Positions 25,663-33,701 of a stretch of 64,000 nt of DNA are shown here, in pieces. The stretch is from Stenotrophomonas sp. SAU14A_NAIMI4_8 (GTDB lineage Bacteria; Pseudomonadota; Gammaproteobacteria; Xanthomonadales; Xanthomonadaceae): assembly GCF_003086695.1 (NCBI RefSeq), contig NZ_CP025999.1, positions 2,893,680 through 2,957,679 on the forward strand, in the 5' to 3' direction. A model generated the notes under the pieces. That model had not been told where the DNA came from. It saw only the letters and a list, made by a program, of their open reading frames with translations, and ran no database searches. The translations under genes were made by a program, and so were the position numbers. Within the stretch, counting starts at the first letter, position 1; every line of letters begins with the position of its first letter.

Positions 25663-26190
25663 TCAGGTCTTCTTCTTCGGCGCGATCATCATCACCATCT
25701 GGCGCCCTTCCAGACGCGGACGGCTTTCGATGACGATGTCCTCGCCCAGATCGGCCTCGATGCGGTTGGCCATTTCACGACCCAGTTCCTGGTGGCTCAT
25801 TTCACGGCCACGGAAACGGATGTTGACCTTGATCTTGTCACCGTCTTCAAGGAAACCACGCATCTTGCGCAGCTTGATCTGGTAGTCGCCCTCGTCCGTG
25901 ACCGGACGGAACTTCACTTCCTTGATCTCGACCTGCTTGGTCTTCTTCTTGGCCTCGCTGGCCTTCTTCTGCGCTTCGAACTTGAACTTGCCGAAGTCCA
26001 TGATCTTGCAGACCGGCGGATCGGCCTGCGGCTGGATTTCGACCAGGTCCAGGCCTTCATCTTCGGCCATGGACAGCGCTTCGTCGCGCGACAACACGCC
26101 GATCATTTCTCCGTCACTGCCGATCACGCGGACGCGCGGCACACGGATTTCCTGATTCCTGCGGTTCTGTTTGTTGTCAGGGGTGCTGAT
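25663..26190 (-). CDS. infC: Translation initiation factor IF-3 (ATC start)
   Basis: 175 aa. IF-3 binds 30S subunits and rejects wrong start codons. The N-domain ([20 protein letters not shown], then [20 protein letters not shown]) and C-domain ([20 protein letters not shown], ending APKKKT) are complete. I place the start at an ATC (26190), because GGGAG stands 8 nt before it and the protein family starts near [12 protein letters not shown] at 26205 is in frame but lacks a ribosome site and itself overlaps that Shine-Dalgarno. Rare non-AUG starts let IF-3 repress its own translation in other bacteria. Confidence 0.95.
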   Translation of the reverse strand: MSTPDNKQNRRNQEIRVPRVRVIGSDGEMIGVLSRDEALSMAEDEGLDLVEIQPQADPPVCKIMDFGKFKFEAQKKASEAKKKTKQVEIKEVKFRPVTDEGDYQIKLRKMRGFLEDGDKIKVNIRFRGREMSHQELGREMANRIEADLGEDIVIESRPRLEGRQMVMMIAPKKKT

Positions 26191-26253
26191 ATTACGTTCT
26201 CCCAAGGGTATCGAACCGGCCCGGGTGCCTATGCCCCCGGACCGGACCTTTGC

Positions 26254-28155
26254 TTACGCGCCCTCGGCCTGCAGCCGCTCGATGAAGGCCTGCAGACTCA
26301 TGCTGCCCAGGTCTTCGCCAGAACGCGTACGCACCGCCACAGCCCCATTTTCCTTCTCGCGGTCACCGATGACCAGCAGGTAAGGCACGCGCTGCAACGT
26401 ATGCTCGCGGATTTTATAGCCGATCTTCTCGTTACGCAAATCCGAGCTGACGCGGAAGCCTTGCTCCGCAAGGGTTTGGGTCACGCCCGTGACGTATTCA
26501 GCTTGGGCATCGGTGATATTGGCCACCACTACCTGGGTCGGCGCCAGCCAGGCCGGGAACTGGCCGGCGTGGTGCTCGATCAGGATGCCCAGGAAGCGCT
26601 CCATCGAACCGACGATGGCCCGGTGCAGCATGACCGGGTGCTTCTTCTGGCTGTTCTCGTCCACGTACTCGGCACCCAGGCGGCCGGGCATCATGAAATC
26701 GACCTGCATGGTGCCCAGCTGCCAGGTGCGGCCGATGGCGTCCTTCAGGTGGTACTCGATCTTCGGGCCGTAGAAGGCACCCTCGCCCGGCAGCTCCTGC
26801 CATTCCACGCCACAGCTGGACAGCGCCGAGCGCAGCGCGCCTTCGGCCTTGTCCCAGGTGGCGTCGTCGCCCAGGCGCGATTCCGGACGCAGCGCGATCT
26901 TGATCTGGATCTCGTCGAAGCCGAAGTGCTGGTACACCGCCAGCGCCTGCTGGTGGAACGCGGTCACTTCCGATTCGATCTGGCTTTCGGTGCAGAACAC
27001 ATGGCCGTCGTCCTGGGTGAAACCACGCACGCGCAGGATGCCGTGCAGCGCGCCGGACGGCTCGTTGCGGTGGCAGGAACCGAATTCACCGTAGCGGATC
27101 GGCAGGTCGCGGTAGCTGTGCAGGCCCTGGTTGAACACCTGCACGTGGCCCGGGCAGTTCATCGGCTTGACCGCGTAGGTGCGCTTCTCCGATTCGGTGA
27201 AGAACATGTTGTCCTGGTAGTTGTCCCAGTGGCCGGACTTCTTCCACAGGCTCACGTCCAGGATCTGCGGGCAGCGCACTTCGCCGTAGCCGCTGCTGCG
27301 GTAGACCTTGCGCATGTACTGCTCGACCACCTGCCACAGTGCCCAGCCCTTGGGGTGCCAGAACACCAGGCCCGGCGCTTCTTCCTGCAGGTGGAACAGG
27401 TCCTGCTGCTTGCCGATGCGGCGGTGGTCGCGCATTTCGGCTTCTTCGATGCGCTTGATGTAGGCCTCGAGCTGCTTCTTGTCGGCCCAGGCAGTGCCGT
27501 AGATGCGCTGCAGCTGTTCGTTCTGCGCATCGCCGCGCCAGTACGCGCCGGAAATGCGGGTCAGCTTGAAGGCCTTCAGGAAGCGCGTGTTCGGCACGTG
27601 CGGGCCGCGGCACATGTCCACGTATTCCTGGTGGTAGTACATGCCCATGGCCTGGATGTCGTCGGACATATCCTCGATCAGGCGCAGCTTGTAGTCCTCG
27701 CCACGCGCCTTGAAGATCTCGATCACTTCCGCGCGCGGGGTCATCTTCTTGATGACGTCGTAATCCTGGGCGATCAGCTCACCCATGCGCTTTTCGATGG
27801 CGGCCATGTCTTCCGGCGTGAACGGGCGCTCGGAATAGATGTCGTAGTAGAAACCTTCGGCAATGACCGGGCCGATCACCATCTTCACGTCCGGGTACAG
27901 CTGCTTGACCGCGTGGCCGACCAGATGGGCGCAGGAGTGGCGGATGATTTCCACGCCCTCCTCGTCCTTGGCGGTGATGATGCGCAGGCTGGCGTCCTTG
28001 GCGATCACGTCGCTGGCATCGACCAGCACGCCATCGACCGAACCGGCGATGGTGGCCTTGGCCAGGCCGGCGCCAATCGACTGGGCGACGTCCATGACGC
28101 TGACGGGGTTTTCGAATTCGCGGCGGCTGCCGTCGGGAAGGGTGATGTTGATCAT
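26254..28155 (-). CDS. thrS: Threonyl-tRNA synthetase
   Basis: 633 aa class II synthetase that charges tRNA-Thr. Domains: N-terminal TGS ([20 protein letters not shown]), the editing domain with [20 protein letters not shown], the catalytic core ([50 protein letters not shown]) and the anticodon-binding C-domain ([20 protein letters not shown]). The start at 28155 fits the TGS domain. It heads the thrS-infC-rpmI-rplT-pheS-pheT-ihfA operon and is preceded by a Thr-codon leader and terminator. Confidence 0.98.
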   Translation of the reverse strand: MINITLPDGSRREFENPVSVMDVAQSIGAGLAKATIAGSVDGVLVDASDVIAKDASLRIITAKDEEGVEIIRHSCAHLVGHAVKQLYPDVKMVIGPVIAEGFYYDIYSERPFTPEDMAAIEKRMGELIAQDYDVIKKMTPRAEVIEIFKARGEDYKLRLIEDMSDDIQAMGMYYHQEYVDMCRGPHVPNTRFLKAFKLTRISGAYWRGDAQNEQLQRIYGTAWADKKQLEAYIKRIEEAEMRDHRRIGKQQDLFHLQEEAPGLVFWHPKGWALWQVVEQYMRKVYRSSGYGEVRCPQILDVSLWKKSGHWDNYQDNMFFTESEKRTYAVKPMNCPGHVQVFNQGLHSYRDLPIRYGEFGSCHRNEPSGALHGILRVRGFTQDDGHVFCTESQIESEVTAFHQQALAVYQHFGFDEIQIKIALRPESRLGDDATWDKAEGALRSALSSCGVEWQELPGEGAFYGPKIEYHLKDAIGRTWQLGTMQVDFMMPGRLGAEYVDENSQKKHPVMLHRAIVGSMERFLGILIEHHAGQFPAWLAPTQVVVANITDAQAEYVTGVTQTLAEQGFRVSSDLRNEKIGYKIREHTLQRVPYLLVIGDREKENGAVAVRTRSGEDLGSMSLQAFIERLQAEGA

Positions 28156-28200
28156 CGATAGGGCTTCGTGCGGGGCCCGCGCTGCGGGCTGGAATGCAGT

Positions 28201-28218
28201 CCCGGGCGGACGCCCGGG
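28201..28218. promoter_or_regulatory. GC hairpin in the thrS leader
   Basis: CCCGGGC-GGAC-GCCCGGG forms a 7-bp stem between the attenuator terminator and thrS. It may block or guide ribosome entry, or protect the RNA. Confidence 0.5.
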
Positions 28219-28222
28219 CAAT

Positions 28223-28243
28223 AAAAAAGCGCCACGAGGGCGC
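28223..28243 (-). terminator. Attenuator terminator upstream of thrS
   Basis: On the minus strand GCGCC-CTCGT-GGCGC is followed by six T. It lies 25 nt after the stop of the Thr leader peptide and 68 nt before thrS. The stem is short but all G-C with a clean U-run. Confidence 0.75.
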
Positions 28244-28268
28244 CTGGAACAGGGCCTTCGGGGGCAGA

Positions 28269-28295
28269 TCAGCGATGGGCGGTGGTAGTGCTCAT
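28269..28295 (-). CDS. Thr leader peptide (8 aa, three consecutive Thr)
   Basis: ATG at 28295 to TGA at 28269 encodes MSTTTAHR, with ACT-ACC-ACC as codons 3-5. It lies between a plausible promoter and the terminator ahead of thrS, the arrangement of a ribosome-mediated attenuator. Low charged tRNA-Thr would stall ribosomes on the Thr codons. The Shine-Dalgarno is weak. Function is inferred from position and codon content. Confidence 0.7.
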   Translation of the reverse strand: MSTTTAHR

Positions 28296-28354
28296 GTCGC
28301 ACGCTCGGCCGGCGCATGGGCGCGGGCCACCTTGTTCCAGAGGGTCAGGCACTG

Positions 28355-28383
28355 ATCTTAAACCAGCGCACGACAAAGCCCAA
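28355..28383 (-). promoter_or_regulatory. Likely thrS operon promoter
   Basis: On the minus strand TTGGGC and TAAGAT are separated by 17 nt. Transcription would start near 28348, about 53 nt before the Thr leader ATG, giving a leader RNA of about 190 nt. Confidence 0.45.
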
Positions 28384-28427
28384 GCGCCTGCGCGCTGGAC
28401 TGAATGGGACCTGCTGGCGGGGTGAAA

Positions 28428-28442
28428 TAGCAATGATTACCA
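28428..28442 (+). promoter_or_regulatory. Fur-box-like site
   Basis: TAGCAAT-G-ATTACCA matches the 7-1-7 Fur consensus TGATAAT-N-ATTATCA at 10 of 14 positions. It is the nearest AT-rich element upstream of the DUF3325-DUF3649-PepSY genes. Iron control is an inference from the match and from these families. Confidence 0.45.
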
Positions 28443-28578
28443 TGTGCGGTCGGCGCAGCCGATGCCCGCCCGCCCCGCTTGCCCAGGACCCCGTGATGCG
28501 CCACCCGCCTCGACCGGCCGTCGCCGGCCCCGCCAGTGTCCCGCAGCTGTCGGTCCCGCGCCAGCACGGGAGCCGCCG

Positions 28579-28875
28579 ATGATCACCGTGGCTCTGTCCA
28601 GCCTGGGCTTCTGCAGCCTGGGCCTGCTGGCGTCGATGTTCTCTGCCGTGGCCTTCTACGCCGCCTCGCCGCACTGCCGCTGGCCGCGCCTGCGCCGCGC
28701 CGGGCGACTGGGCCGGCAGATCGGCCTGGTGGCGGCCGCTGCCGCGCTGTGGCTGTGGATGGCCGAACTGGGCTTCGCCACCGGACTGGTGGTAATGCTG
28801 TGCGCGTGGATTCTGACCGCCCTGCTGCTGCCGGCGCTGGCCGCCTGGCACCGGCCCGGCGTGGAGCCGCGCTGA
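28579..28875 (+). CDS. DUF3325-like membrane protein
   Basis: 98 aa with three hydrophobic segments: VALSSLGFCSLGLLASMFSA, LVAAAAALWLWMAELGF and LVVMLCAWILTALLLPALAA. Size, topology and position beside DUF3649 and PepSY genes fit DUF3325, a small partner found in iron-uptake loci of pseudomonads. GGGAG precedes the ATG at 28579. Its stop overlaps the next start (TGATG). The role is unknown. Confidence 0.65.
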   Translation: MITVALSSLGFCSLGLLASMFSAVAFYAASPHCRWPRLRRAGRLGRQIGLVAAAAALWLWMAELGFATGLVVMLCAWILTALLLPALAAWHRPGVEPR

Positions 28876-29138
28876 TGTGGATGCGCGCCTTCGCTGGACT
28901 GCTGGCCGGATTCCTGCTGGCCGCCGCGGCCACCGGCCTGTTGACCTGGCTGCCGCCCGGGCCGTGGACCAGTGCGCTGGTTCCAGGCCTGATCGCCTTC
29001 GTGCCCCTGTGGATGCTGGCGGCGTTGTGGGCCTTCAGCTTCCGCTCGCCCACCCGCGCCTGGCTGGTCCTGTCGGCGTGCGCCGCCGCCGGCTTCCTTG
29101 CCCTGTGGCTGCTGCGCCTGACCGGCGCGGTGCAGTGA
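28875..29138 (+). CDS. DUF3649-like iron-uptake-associated membrane protein
   Basis: 87 aa with hydrophobic segments AGLLAGFLLAAAATGLLTWL, LIAFVPLWMLAALWAFSFRS and LVLSACAAAGFLALWLLRL. The central VPLWMLAALWAFSFRSPTRA resembles DUF3649. The ATG shares one base with the stop of the upstream gene, so translation is coupled, and the PepSY gene follows 10 nt later. Confidence 0.7.
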   Translation: MWMRAFAGLLAGFLLAAAATGLLTWLPPGPWTSALVPGLIAFVPLWMLAALWAFSFRSPTRAWLVLSACAAAGFLALWLLRLTGAVQ

Positions 29139-29148
29139 GACTTCCCGC

Positions 29149-30711
29149 ATGAAATTCAGTTCGCAGACCCTGCGCACCTTCACCACGCTGCATACCTGGG
29201 TCGGCCTGGTGGCCGGCTTCGGCCTGTTCGTGGCCTTCTACGCTGGCGCACTGACCCTGTTCCACCACGATCTGCCGCTGTGGCAGACACCGGGCGCCGC
29301 CTCGGCCCTGCCGGCCGGGCTGGACGATGCGCAGTACCTGCTCGATGACGTGCTGGCCCAGCACGCCGAGGCCCGACGCCATGTCGGCATGACCTTCCCC
29401 GGTGACGACCACCCGCGGCCGCTGGCCTATTGGCAGGCCGGCGATGGCAGCTGGCGCTATGCCTGGCCGGGCCACACCGGCGGCAGCGCCACGCCGCCAC
29501 AGACCGGCCTGGCCGAGCTGGTGAACGAGCTGCATTACAGCCTGGGCCTGCCGGTGGCCGGCCTGTACGTGATGGGCATCGTCAGCCTGCTGTACGGCAT
29601 GGCCCTGCTCAGCGGCCTGGTCATCCACCTGCCCAAGCTGCTGGGCGATCTGTTCGCGCTGCGGCCGGGCCGCAACCTGAAGCAGATGTGGCAGGACGCG
29701 CACAACGTGATCGGCGTGCTCAGCCTGCCCTTCCATCTGATGTTCGCGGTGACCGGCGCCCTGCTGTGCCTGGTGTTCATCCAGATTGCGCTGCTCAATC
29801 CGCTGATCTACGACGGCAAGGCGCTGCAGGCGGTGCCTGCGGCCATGGATACGGCGCCGGTGCGCGAGGCCAGCGGCGTGCCGGCCGCGCCGGGCAGCCT
29901 GCGCCTGCTGCATGCGCGCGCCGTGGAAGCGGCACGCGCACAGGGCGTGACCGATTTCGAACCGGCGTACCTGAAGCTGGCCAACGGTGGCGACAGCCGG
30001 GCCACTATCGAGATCACCGGCGAATCCAGCGGCACCCTGGGCCCGCTGGGTTCGGTCGCGCTGGACGTGGCCAGCGGCGAGGTCCTGGCCACCCAGTTGC
30101 CGGGGCGTCGCGATGCCAACCACGCCACGCTGAGCGCGGCCTATGCCCTGCACTTCGGCGAATTCGGCAACGGCGTGGTGGTCTGGCTGTACTTCCTGCT
30201 GGGGCTGGGCGGCGCGTTCCTGTTCTATTCGGGCAACCTGCTGTGGATCGAATCGCGGCGCAAGCGGCGCCAGGTCGAGCAGCCGCGTTCGGGGGTGAAC
30301 ATGGCGCGGGCGACGGTGGGCGTGTGCATCGGCCTGTGCGTGGCAATCTCGGTCGCCTTCATCACCGCGCTGGTGCTGGAACGGGTGGCCCCGGCCAGCG
30401 TGGACCACGGTATCCGCTGGGCCTGCTTCGGCACCTGGGCGGCGTGCGCACTGTGGGCGGCACTGCGTCGCCCGGCACAGGCCGCGCGCGAACTGCTGTG
30501 GGCCGCGGCGATCAGCACCGCGCTGGTACCGGTGGCGCATGGCGCGCTCAACGGCGATTGGCTGTGGCTGGCCGCCGGGCGCGGTCACTGGCCGCTGTTC
30601 TGGATCGACGTGGTGGCCCTGGCCATGGCCGCCGGCTTTGCGCGGCTGGCAGTGGCCAGCCAACGCCGCGCCCGCAGCGGCGACCCCAACAGCGTCTGGG
30701 CGAATGGATGA
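29149..30711 (+). CDS. PepSY-associated TM protein (iron-regulated type)
   Basis: 520 aa inner-membrane protein. It begins LRTFTTLHTWVGLVAGFGLF, the usual first TM of PepSY_TM proteins, followed by a periplasmic segment with LNELHY-type HYSLGLP, further TMs (YVMGIVSLLYGMALLSGLVI, NVIGVLSLPFHLMFAVTGAL) and a C-terminal cluster of helices. Relatives sit in siderophore loci and some act as ferrisiderophore reductases, with conserved His in the TMs (several His are visible here). Third gene of the Fur-box operon; no TonB receptor is adjacent. Confidence 0.85.
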   Translation: MKFSSQTLRTFTTLHTWVGLVAGFGLFVAFYAGALTLFHHDLPLWQTPGAASALPAGLDDAQYLLDDVLAQHAEARRHVGMTFPGDDHPRPLAYWQAGDGSWRYAWPGHTGGSATPPQTGLAELVNELHYSLGLPVAGLYVMGIVSLLYGMALLSGLVIHLPKLLGDLFALRPGRNLKQMWQDAHNVIGVLSLPFHLMFAVTGALLCLVFIQIALLNPLIYDGKALQAVPAAMDTAPVREASGVPAAPGSLRLLHARAVEAARAQGVTDFEPAYLKLANGGDSRATIEITGESSGTLGPLGSVALDVASGEVLATQLPGRRDANHATLSAAYALHFGEFGNGVVVWLYFLLGLGGAFLFYSGNLLWIESRRKRRQVEQPRSGVNMARATVGVCIGLCVAISVAFITALVLERVAPASVDHGIRWACFGTWAACALWAALRRPAQAARELLWAAAISTALVPVAHGALNGDWLWLAAGRGHWPLFWIDVVALAMAAGFARLAVASQRRARSGDPNSVWANG

Positions 30712-30750
30712 AACCGTCGGGCATGGCCCGGCGCGCCACGCCTCGCCCCG

Positions 30751-30827
30751 GTGGCGTCGAGCTTGCTCGACTGCTGTTGCATTCGATACACATCGCGCCA
30801 AGAGCAGTCGAGCAAGCTCGACTCTAC
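30751..30827. repeat. SMAG dimer after the PepSY gene
   Basis: Two facing SMAG units: GTGGCGTCGAGC...CTCGAC at 30751-30771 and GTCGAGCAAGCTCGAC plus TCTAC at 30807-30827, with a 35-nt spacer beginning TGCTGTTGCATTCGATACAC. The same dimer and spacer recur in the tandem array at 31393-32311. Confidence 0.9.
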
Positions 30828-30896
30828 AAAGGCGGGTTTGTGGCCCACACGCATTACACGGCATATCGGGTCCGGGGCGCGGCCCGGCGCTACCGG

Positions 30897-31289
30897 TCAT
30901 CCGGCGTCGGGATAACGACTGACTTCGATCAGGTTGCCGTCCGGATCGCGGAAGTACACCGACTCGATCGGCCCCAGCGCGCCGGTCCGTGCAACCGGCC
31001 CCTCCTCCACGACAACGGCCTGTGACTGCAGATGGGCCAGTACATCGGCCGTTGCCACGCGCGTGACCAGGCACAGGTCGGCACTGCCCGGCATGGGTTG
31101 TGCGGCATGTGGCTGCAGTGGCGCACTGGCAGGGTGGAGATTGATCTTCTGCTGGCCGAACTGCAGCGCCGTGCGGCCGGCACCGAAGCGCACGACGTCC
31201 ATGCCCAGCACGCGCTGGTAGAAATCGCAGCTGTGCTCGATATCGGCAACGGTAATGACCAGATGGTCGAGGCGGTCGATGGTGATCAT
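30897..31289 (-). CDS. VOC (glyoxalase/dioxygenase) superfamily protein
   Basis: 130 aa with two beta-alpha-beta-beta-beta modules: MITIDRLDHLVITVADIEHS (metal His near residue 9), YQRVLGMDVVRFGAGRTALQ, then PGSADLCLVTRV and PIESVYFRDPDGNLIEVSRY with the metal Glu. The fold binds a divalent metal in lyases and dioxygenases. The substrate is unknown; close relatives are often annotated VOC family virulence protein without biochemical proof. The gene is flanked by homologous SMAG-dimer sequence on both sides. Confidence 0.9.
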   Translation of the reverse strand: MITIDRLDHLVITVADIEHSCDFYQRVLGMDVVRFGAGRTALQFGQQKINLHPASAPLQPHAAQPMPGSADLCLVTRVATADVLAHLQSQAVVVEEGPVARTGALGPIESVYFRDPDGNLIEVSRYPDAG

Positions 31290-31357
31290 GCCCGCAGCTT
31301 AGCGCGACGGCCGCAGGTCCGATGTGCGCGGTTGGGCCGCTGGCCTTGCGCCATTCT

Positions 31358-31381
31358 GCCGGGCATGGCCCGGCGCGCTAC
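31358..31381. repeat. SMAG repeat before the tandem array
   Basis: GCCGGGCATGGCCCGGC followed by GCGCTAC; read on the minus strand it begins GTAGCGCGCC. A near copy stands at about 30717 before the other SMAG dimer. Confidence 0.75.
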
Positions 31382-31392
31382 GGCTCGCCCCG

Positions 31393-32345
31393 GTAGAGTC
31401 GAGCTTGCTCGACTGCTGTTGCATTCGATACACATCGCGCCAAGAGCAGTCGAGCAAGCTCGACTCTACAAAGGCGCGTTCGTGGCCCAGAAGCATCAGA
31501 CGGCACGCCGGGTCCGAGGGCGCGTCCATTCGCTGCCGGGGCGGCTCAATCGCCGACGCGGGCCTTCTGCCACGGCGATGCCCCGGTAGAGTCGAGCTTG
31601 CTCGACTGCTGTTGCATTCGATACACATCGCGCCAAGAGCAGTCGAGCAAGCTCGACTTTACAAAGGCGCGTTCGTGGCCCAGAAGCATCAGACGGCACG
31701 CCGGGTCCGAGAGCGCGATCACCACAAGCGCCGGCTCAATCGCCGACGCGGGCCTTCTGCCACGGCGATGCCCCGGTAGAGTCGAGCTTGCTCGACTGCT
31801 GTTGCATTCGATACACATCGCGCCAAGAGCAGTCGAGCAAGCTCGACTCTACAAAGGCGCGTTCGTGGCCCAGAAGCATCAGACGGCACGCCGGGTCCGA
31901 GGGCGCGTCCATTCGCTGCCGGGGCGGCTCAATCGCCGACGCGGGCCTTCTGCCACGGCGATGCCCCGGTAGAGTCGAGCTTGCTCGACTGCTGTTGCAT
32001 TCGATACACATCGCGCCAAGAGCAGTCGAGCAAGCTCGACTTTACAAAGGCGCGTTCGTGGCCCAGAAGCATCAGACGGCACGCCGGGTCCGAGAGCGCG
32101 ATCACCACAAGCGCCGGCTCAATCGCCGACGCGGGCCTTCTGCCACGGCGATGCCCCGGTAGAGTCGAGCTTGCTCGACTGCTGTTGCATTCGATACACA
32201 TCGCGCCAAGAGCAGTCGAGCAAGCTCGACTCTACAAAGGCGCGTTCGTGGCCCAGAAGCATCAGACGGCACGCCGGGTCCGAGGGCGCGTCCATTCGCT
32301 GCCGGGGCGGCTCAATCGCCGACGCGGGCCTTCTGCCACGGCGCC
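31393..32345. repeat. Tandem array of five 193/190-bp units (A-B-A-B-A)
   Basis: Five near-identical units begin with GTAGAGTCGAGCTTGC at 31393, 31586, 31776, 31969 and 32159, spaced 193, 190, 193, 190 bp. Each contains a SMAG dimer with the 35-nt spacer, the text CAAAGGCGCGTTCGTGGCCC, a variable 25-30 nt part, and CAATCGCCGACGCGGGCCTT. A units carry GGGCGCGTCCATTCGC and GACTCTAC; B units carry GAGCGCGATCACCACA and GACTTTAC. The unit end equals the last codons of the adjacent chitinase gene, which forms the end of the fifth unit. The 1-kb gap 31290-32311 holds no other gene. Confidence 0.95.
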
Positions 32346-33502
32346 AGCATGGCATTGAGCAGGCTGGCCTGTTCGTCGTCGCCGGTCAGCTCCCACATGA
32401 ACACGCCGGCCAGGCCCTGCGCACGCGCGAACTGCGCGCGCAGGCCGATCGAACGCGGGTCTTCGTAGCTGATGAACACCTTCTGTTCGGCGTTGTACAA
32501 CCAGGGGCTCTGTGCCTGCGGCTGCCAGTGCTTCGCCCACCCGGGCTGGTCCAGATAACGCGCCTTGATCACCCGCCAGTCGCCGGCATCGGCCGGTGCG
32601 CTATAGGTCTGGTACAGGCCGTCGGCGGCATCGCCGGTGACCTTGAAGCCGCGACCATAGAACGGCACGCCCAGCACCAGCTTGTGCGCCGGCACGCCGT
32701 GTTCGCGGTAGTACTGCACCGCGCCGGCCACGTTGTTCCAGCGCCGCAGTTCCGGTGCCAGCGGGTCGGCCGGCACTTCATGCAACGGCGCATTGAAGGT
32801 GGACACCGCCGAGAAGCCCGTGCCCATGTCATAGCTCATCAGGTTGATGAAATCGAACACCGCGGCCAACGCCGGCAGGTCATAGCTCGCCGCCGGGTCG
32901 TAGGGCCCATCGGTCTGCAGGCGACCGGCGGCCAGCGCCGCGGTCAGCAGCATCGGCTGCCCTGCCTTGCGGCCGCGCGCATCCAGCGCCACGCGGAAGG
33001 CCTGCGCCAGCAGGGTCAGATTGGCGCGATCCTGCGGGCGATGGGCCAGCTCCTTCGGTCCACCGCTGACCGGGAATTCCCAGTCGATGTCCACGCCATC
33101 GAAGCTGCCTGCATGGCGTTCGAAGAACAGCGCCATGCATGAATCGACCAGGCGCTTGCGGCTGGCCGCGGTCAGCGCCGCGTCGGAGAACCCGCCCGCG
33201 CCCCAGCCGCCGATCGAGATCAGCGTGCGCAGGTGCGGATGGGCTTTCTTCAGCTCGGCCAGTGCGGCGAAGTTCTGCGGCGCTTCCGCGCCGACCGTGC
33301 AGCGCCCGTCCTCGATGGTGGAGAACGCGTAGAACAGGTGGGTCAGGCGCTCGGCCGGAATGCGCGACACCGGGTAGCGCTCGGCCGAGCCACCGGGATA
33401 GTACGCGCCGAGAACAGGCGGCTGTGCGGGCGCGGCCCATGCAACCGTGGGCAGTGCGCCGGCAATCAGCACGGCAAGGACGGCGACGGACTGGCGGAAC
33501 AT
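32312..33502 (-). CDS. Secreted glycoside hydrolase family 18 chitinase
   Basis: 396 aa with a signal peptide (about 1-23, MFRQSVAVLAVLIAGALPTV). The GH18 barrel is complete: LTHLFYAFSTIEDGRC, LRTLISIGGWGAGGFSDAAL and the catalytic motif FDGVDIDWEFP (134-144, acid/base Glu142, Asp138 and Asp140 present). It continues with FINLMSYDMGTGFSAV, KLVLGVPFYGRGFKVTGDAA and GVFMWELTGDDEQASLLNAM. It would cleave chitin or chito-oligosaccharides outside the inner membrane by substrate-assisted catalysis. No chitin-binding domain is visible. Its 3' end is copied through the tandem array. Confidence 0.95.
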   Translation of the reverse strand: MFRQSVAVLAVLIAGALPTVAWAAPAQPPVLGAYYPGGSAERYPVSRIPAERLTHLFYAFSTIEDGRCTVGAEAPQNFAALAELKKAHPHLRTLISIGGWGAGGFSDAALTAASRKRLVDSCMALFFERHAGSFDGVDIDWEFPVSGGPKELAHRPQDRANLTLLAQAFRVALDARGRKAGQPMLLTAALAAGRLQTDGPYDPAASYDLPALAAVFDFINLMSYDMGTGFSAVSTFNAPLHEVPADPLAPELRRWNNVAGAVQYYREHGVPAHKLVLGVPFYGRGFKVTGDAADGLYQTYSAPADAGDWRVIKARYLDQPGWAKHWQPQAQSPWLYNAEQKVFISYEDPRSIGLRAQFARAQGLAGVFMWELTGDDEQASLLNAMLAPWQKARVGD

Positions 33503-33701
33503 GGAATCTCCCGGATCAATGACGCAGCCACGTTAGCAAACGCTTGGCACTGCAGCGCGGATGTCCGGTGATGTCGTCCGCTGGACATGCGCGGGTTGCC
33601 GCGAGCAGCCAGAGGCGGGGCCGGCCCGCGCAGAAAACCGGTCACTGCAGGACAGCATGCGACCCGCCTGCGCTATGGTGGCGCTGGAATTTCAACGGCA
33701 C

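Noticed and set aside
28156..28354. T-box riboswitch upstream of thrS
   Set aside because: No T-box consensus (AGGGTGGNACCGCG) or specifier stem is visible. The leader has a short Thr ORF and a simple terminator instead.
28444..28578. Cobalamin riboswitch before the DUF3325-like gene
   Set aside because: The GC-rich leader has CGCCAGTGTCCCGC-like text, but no B12 box or matching conserved core could be found.
28433..28582. Short ORF beginning MITMCGRRSRCPPAP before the DUF3325-like gene
   Set aside because: It is Pro/Arg-rich noise, although its stop overlaps the next start. The region is better explained as the 5' UTR behind the Fur-like box.
31546..32201. Repeated 60-125 aa frames inside the tandem array
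   Set aside because: They are generated by the SMAG palindromes and shift between strands. None has a ribosome site or protein-like composition.
31393..32345. Tandem array read as a CRISPR
   Set aside because: Units are 190-193 bp with nearly identical content; there are no short repeats with unique spacers and no cas genes.
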